From: Paracamarosporium sp. OC-R06-R3
Lineage: Eukaryota; Ascomycota; Dothideomycetes; Pleosporales; Didymosphaeriaceae
Assembly: GCA_019828545.1 (NCBI GenBank)
Contig: JACVRA010000165.1
Span: forward strand, 496,001-560,000
Length of the DNA stretch: 64,000 bases
Reading direction: 5' to 3'
Below the pieces are notes generated by a model. The model was not told the origin of the DNA. It made no database searches and was given only the letters and a program-made list of their open reading frames with translations. Position numbers and translations under genes: made by a program. This document shows, piece by piece, positions 22,005 to 34,091 of the stretch. The stretch's first letter is position 1; each line of letters begins with the position of its first letter.

Positions 22005-25000
22005 TTACCGCCCATACTCCAGACTTGGCACAATAACTGGTCCATACTTCATCGGCGCGCTATACGGCCCTTCGTTCTGCACCATGAAATCCACTGCCAA
22101 GCTCAGCTTTCCGCTCCCATGTTGCCCGGGTACTTGACCAAAAGTCCCATTTACAATCTCCGGATCATACACAACGCAAGCAACATAATTTCTCCTGCCC
22201 ATCAACCTCTTGTACTCTCTCGCCGAGCCATTTACGTCCTGTGTAAATATCTCCATCATATCTTCCTTCGTATCGGAAGGTGCATGATTGGAGCGGTGTC
22301 CATTTTGTGGGATGTAGAGTGCGCGGTTGTTGTGCAGCAGGCGGAGGACGTAATTTGAGGGTGGAGCGTTGACGACGGATGACGAGATGATCTGGTACAT
22401 TGTCTTGTGGTCCTGGGGTTTGGAGGGGTCGTGTACGAGGCCAGCGCCGCAGCAGTCGACGCCGCCAGAGAAGAAAGTCATGCGGAGAGATTTGTTGTGG
22501 GCGATGCCTTGCAGGGTTCGGATTAGGTATGTACGCTCAAGATCCTAGAACACGTAAGTAGGGAGCCATCATGTGGTGTTGGATTAGCTTACCTTCGAAT
22601 CGTGCGTCCACTGGTCGCGAAGCTCGTCGAGCAGGTCGATTTCGCCAAAGGGACTCAGTACGCCGCTCATAAGACCTGACTTTCCGATGGCTTTCTTGAC
22701 CGAGTTGAAGCCTTCACCAACGACGCTCTTTGCACCGACCACACCAGCCACGGAGCTTGTCACTTTTCCGAGCATGTTAAACGTACCAGTGACAGCCTTC
22801 TTTCCGGTTGCCATTGAGTTGGCAAGATGTTCCACGGATTCTAGACGAGGGTAAACCACAGGAACCGGCACCATCCATATGCAATGCTGCACGCTCGGTG
22901 GAAGAGTGGCAACCTTGGGGAAGATGCCTTGATATGTTGGACCAGCCATCACCTGATGCGGGTTTCGTTCGGATCGGCAATCAGGTCCTACGACAGTGAC
23001 ACAAGGGCCAAGATACTTAATGAAATGCCACCCGGTGCCCGTGATCGTGAAAAGATCCATGTCATTGCTCACGTTGCGGAGGATTTCCAAAGTGGTGTGG
23101 TGCTGGAAGAGAAGGTACATCTCGATACCTATCCGGCCGATGTTCTTGAACATGTTCGAGAATTGCATGTACTCGGGATATGAGCCAAAGCCGTCGAAAC
23201 TAGGATATTCATCAGCCGTGTACCAGAAGATCAGTGAGAGCACTGCACTTACATGTCATGGTCATCAAGAGCTAGGATGTGTGGAATCTGCGCGAACGCT
23301 TCCCGTAGATGTGGCTGATCGAAGTGGCTGGTGTAGTAGTGGAAATACGCATGGCAAACCTCCTCGTCATGTTTCGCGGTCCATGGCGCGTTCTTTCGAT
23401 TCTCTTTACCACTCATTGCCGTCCATTGCTTTAGCAAGGGTATTTCCTTCCATAACCGGTCAGCGTATATTTGGCCGCCTAATCCAAGCTGTACATGGAA
23501 GCCACCGCATTCAGTGTTCTTCTGAAGAATATCCTTCCACATGTAACCCACACCACCAAGCTTAGACCGTTCATTTGCGTTCACGTTGAGAGCAAAATCG
23601 TTGCCTGAGTGAGCGATGAAGCGCCAGCTGGTCTCGTTCCGTCCTGCTACCAGGAATTCGAAACGTGTGCAGCCCAGATGTGAGGTAATAGCGTAGGTCC
23701 ACTTCGCTGCATGATCCTCTTCCATCCGCAGCTCGATGTCATACCGGTAGAATATCCAGGTTTGATGTGTGTAAATTGGATTTGCCTTCAGTTGCCGAGG
23801 GTTTGGTGAGAGATCTACGCTTTGGTGGATATGGATCGTCGGAGGATGCGGCGTGTTTGTGATGAGAAGAATCGAACCTAGCCACAAACCGCGCTCAATG
23901 TCCATATTCGTATACCTCAAGTACGGACCGAAATACACGCTGTTTGTCGGATTGATCTTGTACATGTCGACACCTGCAACTGGAGGAGGTCCAGTGAATC
24001 CAGTGGTTGTAGGAGTAGCAATAGAAGCCATACCGAGCATGCCATCGGGGTATCCAGCGGTCTGTGTAGGAAAGCCAGGGGATGCCAACGGTGTCTTGCC
24101 GAACGCTGGAGATGCTAACGGATTTGCAAATGAGCCTGCCGGAGACATGGGCTCGTTCAGATTCAGGGGCGTAGGTCCCTTTGGAAACTCCCACTGTGTC
24201 GATTGCGTAGGGAGGTGGATGTAGTAGTACTGACCCGAATTCGGGTCAAGATGTGCTATCCAGCCTTCAGGAAGCGGCGGCGGTGATGCAGGACCAGGCC
24301 CTGGGGCTGCTGGCGCGGGACTAGGTGTACTGGCATGTTGTACCTGCTGCGGTTGTTGTGGAAACTGGCTTGCAGTCGGCGTTGGTGCCACGACACCTAA
24401 TGGCTGTGAAGATGGGGTCGCCGTCTGCGGAGATCGAAGATCGTTTGCGAAGGCCGGATGTTGCTGCAGGTTAGGGTCGCTCATGACACCAGGCTGCTGG
24501 GGAGCAGCAGCAGCAGCCGCTCCTTGCGGACGTTGCTTCTCATTTGGAAATCCTGCCGATGACGAAGCTGTAGGATGCTGAATACTTGAATAAGCTGGTG
24601 GTGGTTCTTCGTTCATGTTCATGCGGCCCATGTCATGCGCCAGCGAATGCTCCGCTTGGCCATTTGCAGGTGGTGGGGATCCAGTGCTTGCTGGGACGTG
24701 CCCCGGTACTTGGGGCAGAGGTGCTTGTGGAGGGCTGCTCGAGGGTCCGACCTGGTTCATACCTTGGTACACCGTGGGAGGACCATGCGGCTGACTGCCC
24801 GGTTGTTCTGTGGGTGTCCATGGTCGCCTCGGAGGCTGCTGGTTCGGCGCGGGCGAAGTAATGTTCTGCCTGGGCTGCTGATTTGCGTACACCTGGTTCC
24901 TCTGCGCAGCTGCGGCATTCTGTGCGGTCTGCGCTTGCAGGCTCGTCAAAGTAGATGGGCCCGCGATCCCTGCTGCCGCAAAGCGTGCTTCGATGCCGCC

Positions 25001-25765
25001 GCCAGGAGGAGGAATGATGGGCGTCTCAGGAGGAGGTGGCGATCCTCGTTGCGCCTTTGTGGTGGAGGTTGAGGCGGTCGAACTCAGGCGGTTGATGCCG
25101 CCTGGGTTGGGTATCTTCAGGGCGGGCCCTGGCGATTTGGGGCCTGGGGGAGCTTGAGGCGGCGGCCAGTACTGCTGGTGGTAGTCTGGGAAGGGGTTGG
25201 GATCGGTGCTGCCCTGCCTCTGGGGCAGTCGCTGGAACAGGCCCTCTTTATCAGGCGTCTCTGGGCCCGGCGAGTCTGGGAGGGGCTTGGGCGCGGTGCC
25301 CCTGCGCTCTGCGAGCCTCGAGGGCTGTATGGAGCCATCGGCAGCTCTCCCAGGGCCGCCGTAGCCGGCCACGGAGGGTCTGTTGGGGTCGTTTGCGTCG
25401 AACCTGGCGCGCGAGGCGGGCGACGAGGGGCTCGGGCCCGTGGAGCTGCCGGAGCCTCTGCGCTGGTCGTGGTCGCTCAGCGGCGTGTATCGCCCCGAGG
25501 GCAGCGTCTGCGGCTTGGGCGGGCCGTCGTCGTCTGGGTAGGGCAGGCTGGCGGGCGGCGCGGGGAAGGCGGGCATGGGCGGGGGGCGCGAGAAGACGGG
25601 GTGGTTTGCGCTGCCGGCCGAGTCTGTTCGCGGCGGAGGGCTCTTGGTGGCCGACTCGCGCTTCTGTATCCTGAGGGGCCCGACGATGGGCGTCTCCGGG
25701 TCCTCTGGGCGCAGGAAGAGCTCCTCGTCGGGGCGGCCCTGCTTGCGCGCGTCGCGGGCGTCCAT
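22005..25765 (-). CDS. WW-domain and PhoD-like phosphatase protein
   Basis: Exons 25765-23253, 23199-22593, 22544-22005; 1,219 residues. The first ~490 residues are Pro/Gln/Ser-rich and disordered. A WW domain follows at about residues 497-532 (LPEGWIAHLDPNSGQYYYIH, second conserved aromatic in TQWEFP). The C-terminal half is the fungal PhoD-type metallophosphatase domain. The metal-binding LDDHDIFDGFGSYP motif is created exactly at the first splice junction, and the GTGWH and GGVDCCG blocks lie in exons 2 and 3. PhoD family enzymes hydrolyse phosphodiesters with bound metal; the substrate of this fungal branch is not known to me. The WW domain suggests docking to PPxY partners. The start Met of MDARDARKQ is chosen because upstream sequence is non-conserved GC-rich DNA. 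Confidence 0.88.
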
Positions 25766-26520
25766 GATATGCGCGTGTATGTATGTCGTGCCTACTTTGG
25801 CCGTGGGATCGCCGGCAACTTCGCAGGCACTTATTTTTGGGAACGGTTGCAGGGCGAGTCTCCGCTGGGCGTGGGCGGGCGGGCGGCGGCGGGGTATCTC
25901 GTGCGATGACGCTGGGGGCGTGGAGGGCGACGCTCGACAGCGCAGCCGGCCAGCGCGATCAGGTTCAGGTTCAGGTGCTGCGAGTCTGCGCAATCGTGCA
26001 GGTCCTCGAGCGAGCCAGACACTGCCGACTTACTTACGTAGCCTCTGCTTCTTCTCCTGCCATGGCCCCTCGACCTCGCCGCTTGCCCTGTACGCGCCCG
26101 CCGGGCCTGCATGGCGCCTGATTGGGCTGCCATACGCGCTGGCGGCCGAATCGAAGGCCACTCGTCACCTTGGCGGCGCATACACTCCCTCGACCGCCTC
26201 CCCGGCAAAGTCGCCAGAGAGAAGCCCGTCAGGAGAGGCGCCTGCGTGCGCTCGTGGTTGGCTCGCTGCGCGTTCCACACGCCCCGGCCCAAGGGTGCGG
26301 CCCGCCCTCTTCGACCACGCCCAAGCCATGCATGAACCCTTTTCAGCCTCCCCGTCCAAGCTCATGCCACACTACGGCCCCTTTCCGGCTCTGCTCCTGC
26401 GTACCTGTGGCGGTGGTGACGGATCATGGATCATAGATCATAGATGCAATTCACCAGGCCTCTCGACTTGCAAGAAACTCACGCCCTTCTACCTGCCTGC
26501 ATACAATTCACACTCACGCA
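25766..26520. other. Upstream region of the WW/PhoD gene
   Basis: 755 bp, GC-rich, between two minus-strand genes. Long ORFs cross it on both strands but run antisense into neighbouring genes. No separate gene is supported. Confidence 0.5.
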
Positions 26521-27581
26521 TCAAACCTCCACCCCCACCAACTTCCCCGAGTCCTTCCACAGCCTCTCCTCCTCCTGCTCATTATACGCCCAGCTCGCAT
26601 ACCCGAACCCAAACGCACTCCCGCCGTCTGTCCCCTTCCCCGCCTCCTCGCAATCCTCCAAGTACTTCCCCCCCTTGCCCTCCCACTCCTTCCCCACAGC
26701 AGCAACCACCGTAGTCGCCGCCCCCTGCTCCGTCGACTTGAACAGCGGCAACAGCGACGGGTCGCTAATCACTTCGAAGAACGCTGGATCCACCACGTGC
26801 CTCCCAATACCAGTCGCAATGCCTCCTGGATGGATGGACAAGCCGTGGAGGCCGCGGGAGCCGTAGTGCCGGTCCACGGAGTTAGCTGTGTAGATGGCTG
26901 CGAGCTTCGAGCTGTTGTACGCGGCTCCGTGCGTGTAGGGCGTCTTCTGGAACGAGTAGTCGTCGCTGGCTAGGAGCGGGCTGGTGCAATGAGCAGCCGA
27001 TGAAACGAACACGGCTCGGGAGTTGAAGTCTGGCGTGGAGCTGGCGAGCAGCGCGTCCTTGAGCAGGTGGAAGAGAAGGTAGTGGCTCAGGTGGTTGACC
27101 GCGAACTGTGTCTCGTGTCCATCTTCTGTCAAGGTGAGATTTGGCAGACCCATGACTCCGGCGTTGGCGACCAAAATGTTGACCTTGCCGTGGGACCGAT
27201 CCAGGATCTGCTTCGCTGCGGTGCGGACGCTGACAAAGCTTGCATTGTCCATATCAACCACAGAGACACGGCCCGGTTCTAGGATTCCCGCAAGCGGTTG
27301 TTCGGCTTTCTTGCTGTCGCGGGCTGTTATGATAAGGGTGGCACCTGTTGCGGCCAGGGCGCGAGCGGTTTCTAGGCCGATGCCTGATGTTCCTCCTGTT
27401 AAGACAATGACCTTGCCAGACAACTTCCCCTCAAGCCCTTCATCCTTAATGACCTGGAGTGCAGTTGCTGGACCAAATGGTAAGCTTAGGAGATAGAGAC
27501 GCTCAAGACTTATAGAGGTCACTTACGTCGCGCATCGCCCGCGCCTTGCGGTTTGGCATGAACAGCAGTGTATTTTCCCAT
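26521..27581 (-). CDS. Short-chain dehydrogenase/reductase (retinol-dehydrogenase-like)
   Basis: Exons 27581-27527 and 27467-26521; 333 residues starting MGKYTAVHAKPQGAGDAR. The Rossmann dinucleotide site TGGTSGIG is at 42-49 and NAG at 120-122. The catalytic Ser is at 174/175 and the Tyr-X3-Lys pair at Y202/K206 (YNSSK). The length and the IHPGGIATGIGRH segment after the active site match the WWOX/retinol-dehydrogenase-like branch of fungal SDRs, which use NAD(P)(H) on alcohol or carbonyl groups of mostly unknown substrates. It is divergent to a Zn2Cys6 factor 458 bp away, suggesting co-regulation (inference). No signal peptide or membrane helix is evident. Confidence 0.9.
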
Positions 27582-27880
27582 TCTGAATGTGATATTCGAT
27601 CTTACTCCTGATCAAAGAACTAGAGAGCTGGCAGTGCTAGATATCTACTCAATATTGGCGATTGCTTTCTTGTTTATATATTTCCTGGCCGGTCCTTTTC
27701 GAGACACGGCCGCCATTCGACCTTCCTAAGCTCGCAACTCGAGCATCTATTGCGTAAGCTTGAATGAGGGGTATGCATAACGGACGAGTAAACCCGGGTG
27801 CTGCCCCATTCATAGGCATGTAGATGTGAGGGTTTTCGTGGGGCAAGTGGTTCTGCGAATGATACCTCGTCGTTAACCGA

Positions 27881-27901
27881 CTGCGGCTCTGAAAGCCGCA
27901 G
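27881..27901. promoter_or_regulatory. Candidate Zn2Cys6 operator: CGG-N9-CCG in an 8-bp palindrome
   Basis: CTGCGGCT (27881-27888) and AGCCGCAG (27894-27901) are perfect inverted repeats separated by 5 bp in the shared promoter of the SDR and the Zn2Cys6 gene. Binuclear zinc cluster dimers typically bind paired CGG triplets. More CTGCGG/CCGCAG half-sites lie at 27904-27909 and near 27927. Binding is inferred. Confidence 0.5.
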
Positions 27902-28039
27902 TTCTGCGGCCCTGAACCCGCCAAAACCCGCAGACTTCCCGCCGACCTGCGCCGCTCACACTTCCACTCCTCCCCCTCGTTTACTAAAGAAACCTGGTAA
28001 GACCGATACACATTACGCTAAACAGCAATTCTACACCAT

Positions 28040-29852
28040 ATGCAGACGCCTGAGAGTGACACTGGCCATCATGCCGGGCAGGTGTGCGTCAACTGCAAGG
28101 TCCGCAAGAGGAAATGTGACAAAAGGCTCCCGCAGTGCTCTCACTGCGTCAAGTAAGCTGCGGCCGCAAACCATCCGCAGTTCCGCACTTAGCTTAATTC
28201 GTGTAGGAAGAGACTGAACTGCAGCTTTGCGAAAACGGACCAGAGCCGCAGCCCCGTTTCCAATTCCAGTCCACCGTGGTACGATCACCCCGCTGATGCT
28301 GATGCCGCGCCTGTCGAATCCATCGACTATCCAACCATGCTGTTCTTGGACCCAAATCTCCTACAACATGGGCAATTTGACACCTCTTCAAATAGCGTGT
28401 CAATCCCATCCCATGTCCTAGAACTTCTTGGAGATGTCGATGAAGTACGTCTTACAAGCGAGAAGTACTTCGCTCACACGCATGCATGGATGCCATTTAT
28501 ATCCAAGAAACGCTTCTACGACCTTTACCTGCGTTCTACTCTTCCCGCCCGCCCAGACCTTATACTGCTGTTCCTCGCCCAGAAGCTCATAACGACACTG
28601 CCCCCCACCAGCCCACAGAGTGTTCGTACACCGCTCTACTTTGCTGCTAAACATTTTCACCTTGACCTAGAACAATCCAGTATCTTTTCTATTCCTATCC
28701 TACAGGCTGGTATCCTGCTTGCTCTCTATGAAGTTGGCCATGCTATTTATCCTGCAGCTTACCTGACGATCGGTGCGTGCGCGAGGTATGCCTACGCGCT
28801 TGGCCTCAACGTCAAAGGAGTGAGTGCACGAAGAGCAACGACAATGGTGGAAGTCGAGGAGAGGAAGAGGGTATGGTGGGCAATTATCATACTAGATCGG
28901 TAAGCTGCTATTCTAATACCACATTCTACCTCGATACTGATGTTCGCACCAGTTTCGTGAGCATAGGTTGCCCAGGTCGCCCCTTCGCGACACCCGAACC
29001 GGAGCTTGACGATATTTTGCCTACAGACGACACCTCATGGGACAATGGCGTATGACTCTCACCTTTTGTTCTCTCTGTTCTATCTGCTCACAGTCCTTGC
29101 TAGGTCATCGCCTGTAACGGACCGGCAACTCTAGCCTCTCCATTAACATCTCACATGTCTAGATTCGCGCTGCTCTGCCAAGCCGCAAGGCTCCTGGGCC
29201 AGGTCCTCACGTTCGTCGCTAACGATCCCAATCTCAAAGATGATGTCGGACTACAGCTGGACAGAACACTCCACTCAATTCTCAACGTAGCATTAAATGT
29301 GGAAGTGCCAGATTATGACCAAATTACGTTCATATTCAGGTACTTCCCCTATTTTCCTAGTTGCATGTCAAAAGCCACACCATTCCAGATACCATCATTT
29401 TACCCCACATCGACATACTAATCCCTTGCAGTGCACTCGTCGCCCTATCCTCGCCAACCTTCCGCAACATCGGAACCTCTACACCCGACTCTGCCGAACG
29501 CCTCTCTCGCGCCCTCTCCGTATGCAAGCTCGTCACCGAGCACATGCACCTCGCCAACTTCACGGAATCCATCTGCCCCCTGACGAACCGCCCGCCCGAG
29601 GAAAAGTCGCCGTGGGGCTGTTTCTTTGCGTACCAGCTGAGCGCCGTGCATCTGATGGCTAAACAGAGGAACGGCGGGGAAGACCATATTGTCGAGTATT
29701 TCAAGAGGTCTTTGGAGGTTGTGGATCATGGTTGGAGGGCTGCAGGTGAGTGTGTTTGAAGATGAGGTGGGAGCTTAGAAGGTGATTGGCTGATGGGTTT
29801 AGGTGTTTATTTGAGACTGCTTGAGGCACAGGAGGCGATGGGGTGTGTCTGA
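28040..29852 (+). CDS. Zn(II)2Cys6 transcription factor
   Basis: Exons 28040-28152, 28207-28899, 28953-29049, 29104-29339, 29432-29745, 29803-29852; 500 residues. The zinc cluster is C16, C19, C26, C33, C36, C43 (X2-X6-X6-X2-X6) with the basic segment VRKRKC; its last cysteine is in exon 2, confirming intron 1. The middle homology region follows: YFAHTHAWMPFISKKRF, then EERKRVWWAIIILDR and GRPFATPEPE, spread over exons 2-3. This is the pattern of fungal pathway-specific activators. It faces the SDR gene across a 458 bp promoter with a CGG-N9-CCG palindrome, so it probably regulates itself and the SDR (inference). An alternative acceptor for exon 4 would slightly lengthen it. Confidence 0.87.
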
Positions 29853-31526
29853 GTATGAGTACTTGTCAGAAAATGAGCCCACGCGAACCGTACGTGATCG
29901 CATTAATCAGATAAGTATGATTTGGGCAAGATCTGGGCAAGATCTCGGCGTATATACCAAAAATCTCTATGTCTTACAAACTTCCTAAAGCTGTCTTTCT
30001 GTACCCAAATGCTCTCTGCGCCATATCTAACCTGTAACTTCCAAATCCAAACCTGTGCGGCAATCCCTGAGCGTGATCTAAGGCCATGATGGTGTTATGG
30101 AGTGAGTGCTGCATATTGCATATGATTAGCCATATCCCACGTCTAGTAGTCTGGCTGTATCTTCTTCCAACTTCTCTATACTGCAATGTGCCAAATGCAT
30201 CCAGTCTCCAGGCCCAGGATAGGTAAAGATAGCAGACGTGTGATCATTTGCCTTACTCCTTCTGTAGTCGCTTAGTAGAAATATTTGCCTACTAGATACA
30301 CCTACTGTTTCGGCTGCACGTTGTTAGACTATCAAGTCTCGTTAAAATAGCATGAGGCTGTTTGATTGGTGCCCGCCTTAAGCGTTGCACTGACCGGTCA
30401 ACGGACGGCACACCCACACTATGTTCAGCCTTGTCTCCCCGCCACGGCTACATGGAGAAGTGTATGGGTTATCTTTCTGTGCAGACTTTGGATTAGATAT
30501 AAAAGTGAAGCTAAAAAGCCAGCTTCTCCAGCCTGGGGACAGATTCTCAAATATTCTGTTGCACAAATGGCTGCTGCTGTTGCTTCCTATCACCCTACCG
30601 CGCTAGATGCGCCCCGGTTCTTGGAAAAGGAACATGATCAAAGCCCCTACAAGGAGCAACTCCCGCTAGGCTATCCGAAAGAGCTACGCTCTCCGCTTGC
30701 GTGGACTCGTGCAGATGCCGAGAATAAACGAGCCGCGAGTACAGATTCTCATGTGGCAGCAAGGCAGATGGTTGCGAATAATCACATATAGCAGTTTGTG
30801 GGTTAATTGTGTCTTTAGCGAGAGGTGAACGTAGTGCTGCTTCGGAAATGTGACAGTCAACGACTGGGTTACCTTCCGCAAGGTCGCTATTGTCAGGCAA
30901 CGTTTCATCATAGATCAATTCGCCAAGCATGATTTCGTTGAGTGGTCGATGCCAACGGTCATCATCGACATTTGGGCATAGAGGGAATGCAGAGAGATCC
31001 ATAGTAAGTCGATGTAAGCGACTCCACCGATGACCCTACTTCGTAGTGTACCCTGTTCATTAGAGGGGCACAAGTGCAACTTCAAAGAACATATACTAGA
31101 AAGCGGGTACCAGAGACCCTCAATGAAGTGCACTAGCTCTAGTCTTTGAGTATTTCTAGTAATCAGGGAGAGTTATTGCGGTGGGCAGCAGGTTAGGCCG
31201 CGACTACGGAACGCTAAACCTCAACAGGTAATCGGCGAGTGAGTGAGGCTACCATGATGATAATACATATTACAGAGAACGCGCGTAGACCCACGTACAG
31301 CAGTGTGTAAAAGGTGTCATACGAGTGGGCCAAGGATGAGCATTGGTAGAGAATTACTTATGTTCTAAATGATGTAAATAGATAAATCGAGGATTTTCTC
31401 ACGCTCAACTCGAAGTAAAAGAGATCAAGAGATATTTAGCTTGTCTTGGAATCAATGTATTGCCTCTAATGAAAGCCGTGCTCAGTGATCGCAGATATCC
31501 ATCAGACCATCAGGTTCACACATCAA
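29853..31526. other. Intergenic region with a possible gene relic
   Basis: 1.7 kb. TGGGCAAGATC occurs twice in tandem near 29924-29945. A minus-strand ORF at 30595-31002 (135 codons) has mixed composition and no domain; it may be a decayed fragment but is not called a gene. Confidence 0.4.
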
Positions 31527-32501
31527 TTAATACCTCCCGCCCGTCTCCGGCGGTGCTACTCCCCTCGCCGTACTCAGAGCCGTGGCCAGCGATGCCTGCA
31601 GAAGCGTGGTATCCAACGCAACAGATACCATATCAAAACCTTTATTCGCGTACTTCTTCGCCAGCTCAGGGCTGCTCGCAAAGAATCCAGCTTTCTTTCC
31701 CGCCTTCTGAGTCGCCTTGAGCACCCTATCGATGGCTTCTTCCAACTCAGGCTTTATAACACCGTTCAGAATGGGATGGCCTATGTTGTTTCCTAGGTCA
31801 AATGGACCGACAAATAAGAGGTCGATGCCAGGAACGGCTGCGATCTCTTCGATATTATCGACCGCTTCTTGCGTCTCGATTTGTACCATGGTCAAGAGGG
31901 AGTCGTTGGCTTGCTGGAAGTACTCTGTCATAGTTGGAATGGGGTTGAAGCGTTCCATTGCGAAAGGAGAGCCTAGCCCGCGTTGTCCAAGAGGCGGAAA
32001 TTTGGCTGCAGATACGATCTTTTTGGCCTCATCTGCTGTTCGAAGAAGGGGGATGAGAATCTTGGTAAGGGTTAATATCGTGTTGTTCTATGACTCAAGC
32101 ATCTTACTCCATGGGCTCCAGCATCAAGTGCGCCTGATGGTAATTGTTAGCCACCGTTGAATATAGAAGTGACTGAAGTACCTTACGTTTAATCATCCAC
32201 CCTTGCATATCCGGGAGTCTCACAATAGGACTGACTCCACAAGCTGCGATCGCCGGGACAGCATCGTGCATAGCGGCATCTGAAACCATATAAGCATGCA
32301 TATCCTCGAAGCGAGCCGCAACGTGGCGATAATCAATCACGTACCATCAATGTTGCCGTGCTCGCAGTCTACCAGAACCCAGTCAACGCCAGCCCTAGCC
32401 AACGTTCGTGAGACATTCGCGCCAGGTAACGTCTGCCAGAGGCCTAGAGATGGAGTTCCGCCTTGGGTCAGGGTCTTCTTGAGTGTACAGCCTTGCAACA
32501 T
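31527..32501 (-). CDS. HpcH/HpaI family class II aldolase
   Basis: Exons 32501-32345, 32279-32187, 32133-32108, 32060-31527; 269 residues. It is a TIM-barrel, metal-dependent 2-oxo-acid aldolase of the 4-hydroxy-2-oxoheptanedioate aldolase family. Visible active-site residues are H48 in VDCEHGN, R73 in SPIVRLP, metal ligands E154 (MVQIET) and D180 (FVGPFDLG), and the glycine-rich GQRGLGSP loop at 118-124. Exon 3 is only 26 nt, yet it supplies ALDAGAHG, fully conserved in the family, and all junctions keep frame. The enzyme cleaves hydroxy-oxo acids to pyruvate and an aldehyde; the true substrate is unknown. It lies 1.7 kb past the Zn2Cys6 gene and might belong with the SDR in one catabolic group (weak inference). 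Confidence 0.9.
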
Positions 32502-34091
32502 CTTGGAATCCCGTGTTTTATAGAGTGAACGCTTTGGCTAGAATCGATCGTTAACTAGTATGTTGCAGAAGCTGGGTCGTTCAGGGAACGGTGGGAGTCG
32601 ATGACGTAAAACTCAGACAAGAAGGTGAATCAACTTTGATCGAGTACCAAGGCAGTCAGTGAAGCGTACAAAAGATCCTGAGTACGTGTCTAAATACGTA
32701 CGGTACTTCACCCCACACGCCGTTAAGTGGGATGGTTATCACGTGAGTTAAAACTAAGCTGGATCAAGTATAGCGTAGCGACACTTGGACGGAGTTCTCG
32801 GAGAGATATGTGGGAACTGATGAAAAGTAGAAGATTGATTATGCAAGGTTACCGGATGAAAGCTAGATAAACAAAGGCTAGTGCTCGTGGCACCTACCAA
32901 CCCTAGCAGGTGCAGCTGCCTCAACAGGAACTAAGAGCCCAAGCTTTCATATGCTCGAGACTATAGCTCGGTATCTTCTGCCAAACATTAATATAAATCA
33001 ATGACAGCTATTATTTATTGTGTATGGACTAGATCTTGACCGATGAGCCATCGTAAAGTCGTTCAGTTCTTTCGCAACAGCTCGTAGATACGATAAGACC
33101 TTCCGTAGCATACGAACGAAGAAGAAGGGCGTTTTAAAACGGCCCAAACGCCTTCCTTGAATCCTTTCAAGGTTCTAGACGCCTGCAACAGAGTATTGCA
33201 TCTTCTTGTGTGCGCTAAGAATTGCAGTGAAATCGGTCTACTTAATGTCAGCATATCATCTTGGCCCTCCAATCAAGTCGGTTTTGACTCAACACCTTGA
33301 GGTTAGCAACCAATGGTTGATCAGGGTAGACTAGGATCTAACTAGAAACTAGTAGGGGATCGAAAAGAGGTCCTTTACGACGATGGACGGGTCGCGATTG
33401 GTGCTTGATTCATTAACTATTCGAGATGATCGCAGCGGAGGTTTGCTATCCTCAGCCTACCCTATGGCTGCAGTGTAACGCAGCCTGAGTTAATGTGAAG
33501 AGGTCAACTGATATCCGAAAAAGGACTAGGTTAAATTACAGCAATTGGACGAGCAAGGCTACACAATCGCATACTCCCCACGTCCCGTCCAATGATAAGC
33601 AAGCTAAGCATTACCATCGCGTTCGACTTTTCACAAAATGACAATGAACGTATTGAAGAGCCATAATAACCTGGTGATGGACCAACTGGCAGTGTAAAAC
33701 TGCACGGAGAACTCTAGGTAAAACGTTACGTTCTGAATTTGTCCTGCATTTTGAGGTATCAAAAGTGGTGCTAACGCACTGTCCGTTTTCGGGCGATGAT
33801 AATCACCAAGCTGAGATGAACCAAAGATTACATGTAGCTAGTCGTTCCTACTAGACGTTTCAATGTGGTTCACAAGGCTGAAATCTGATAACAACAGGAT
33901 GAGCGTAGCCAATAAACGCCCACGTATCTTTACCCGATTAAAGAGGAGGTAACTCCTTATCTGCGCTAATATTGCAGTGAAATTAGAGTTGTATGCAGCA
34001 GAGCCTCAACTCTCGGATAGTATAAAAGAGGCTGATGTCCGCTAAGCATAGTGAATTTAGCCTTGTAGCGTGGTTTCGTATCCTACTCAGA
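32502..34091. other. Gene desert with short repeats
   Basis: 1.6 kb of lower-GC sequence without coding ORFs. It holds the palindrome CGTTTTAAAACG near 33131-33142 and an inverted repeat CCTTGAA...TTTCAAGG near 33155-33172. A near-identical 21-23 bp word (TGCGCTAA..ATTGCAGTGAAAT) occurs at 33211-33233 and 33962-33983. It may be a decayed repeat element; no boundaries can be set. Confidence 0.4.

Noticed and set aside
25154..25909. Long plus-strand ORF (251 codons)
   Set aside because: It is antisense to the disordered N-terminus of the WW/PhoD gene; Gly/Arg/Ala-rich composition from GC-rich DNA, no domain.
30595..31002. 135-codon minus-strand ORF
   Set aside because: No recognisable domain, atypical composition, no neighbouring exon; at most a gene relic.
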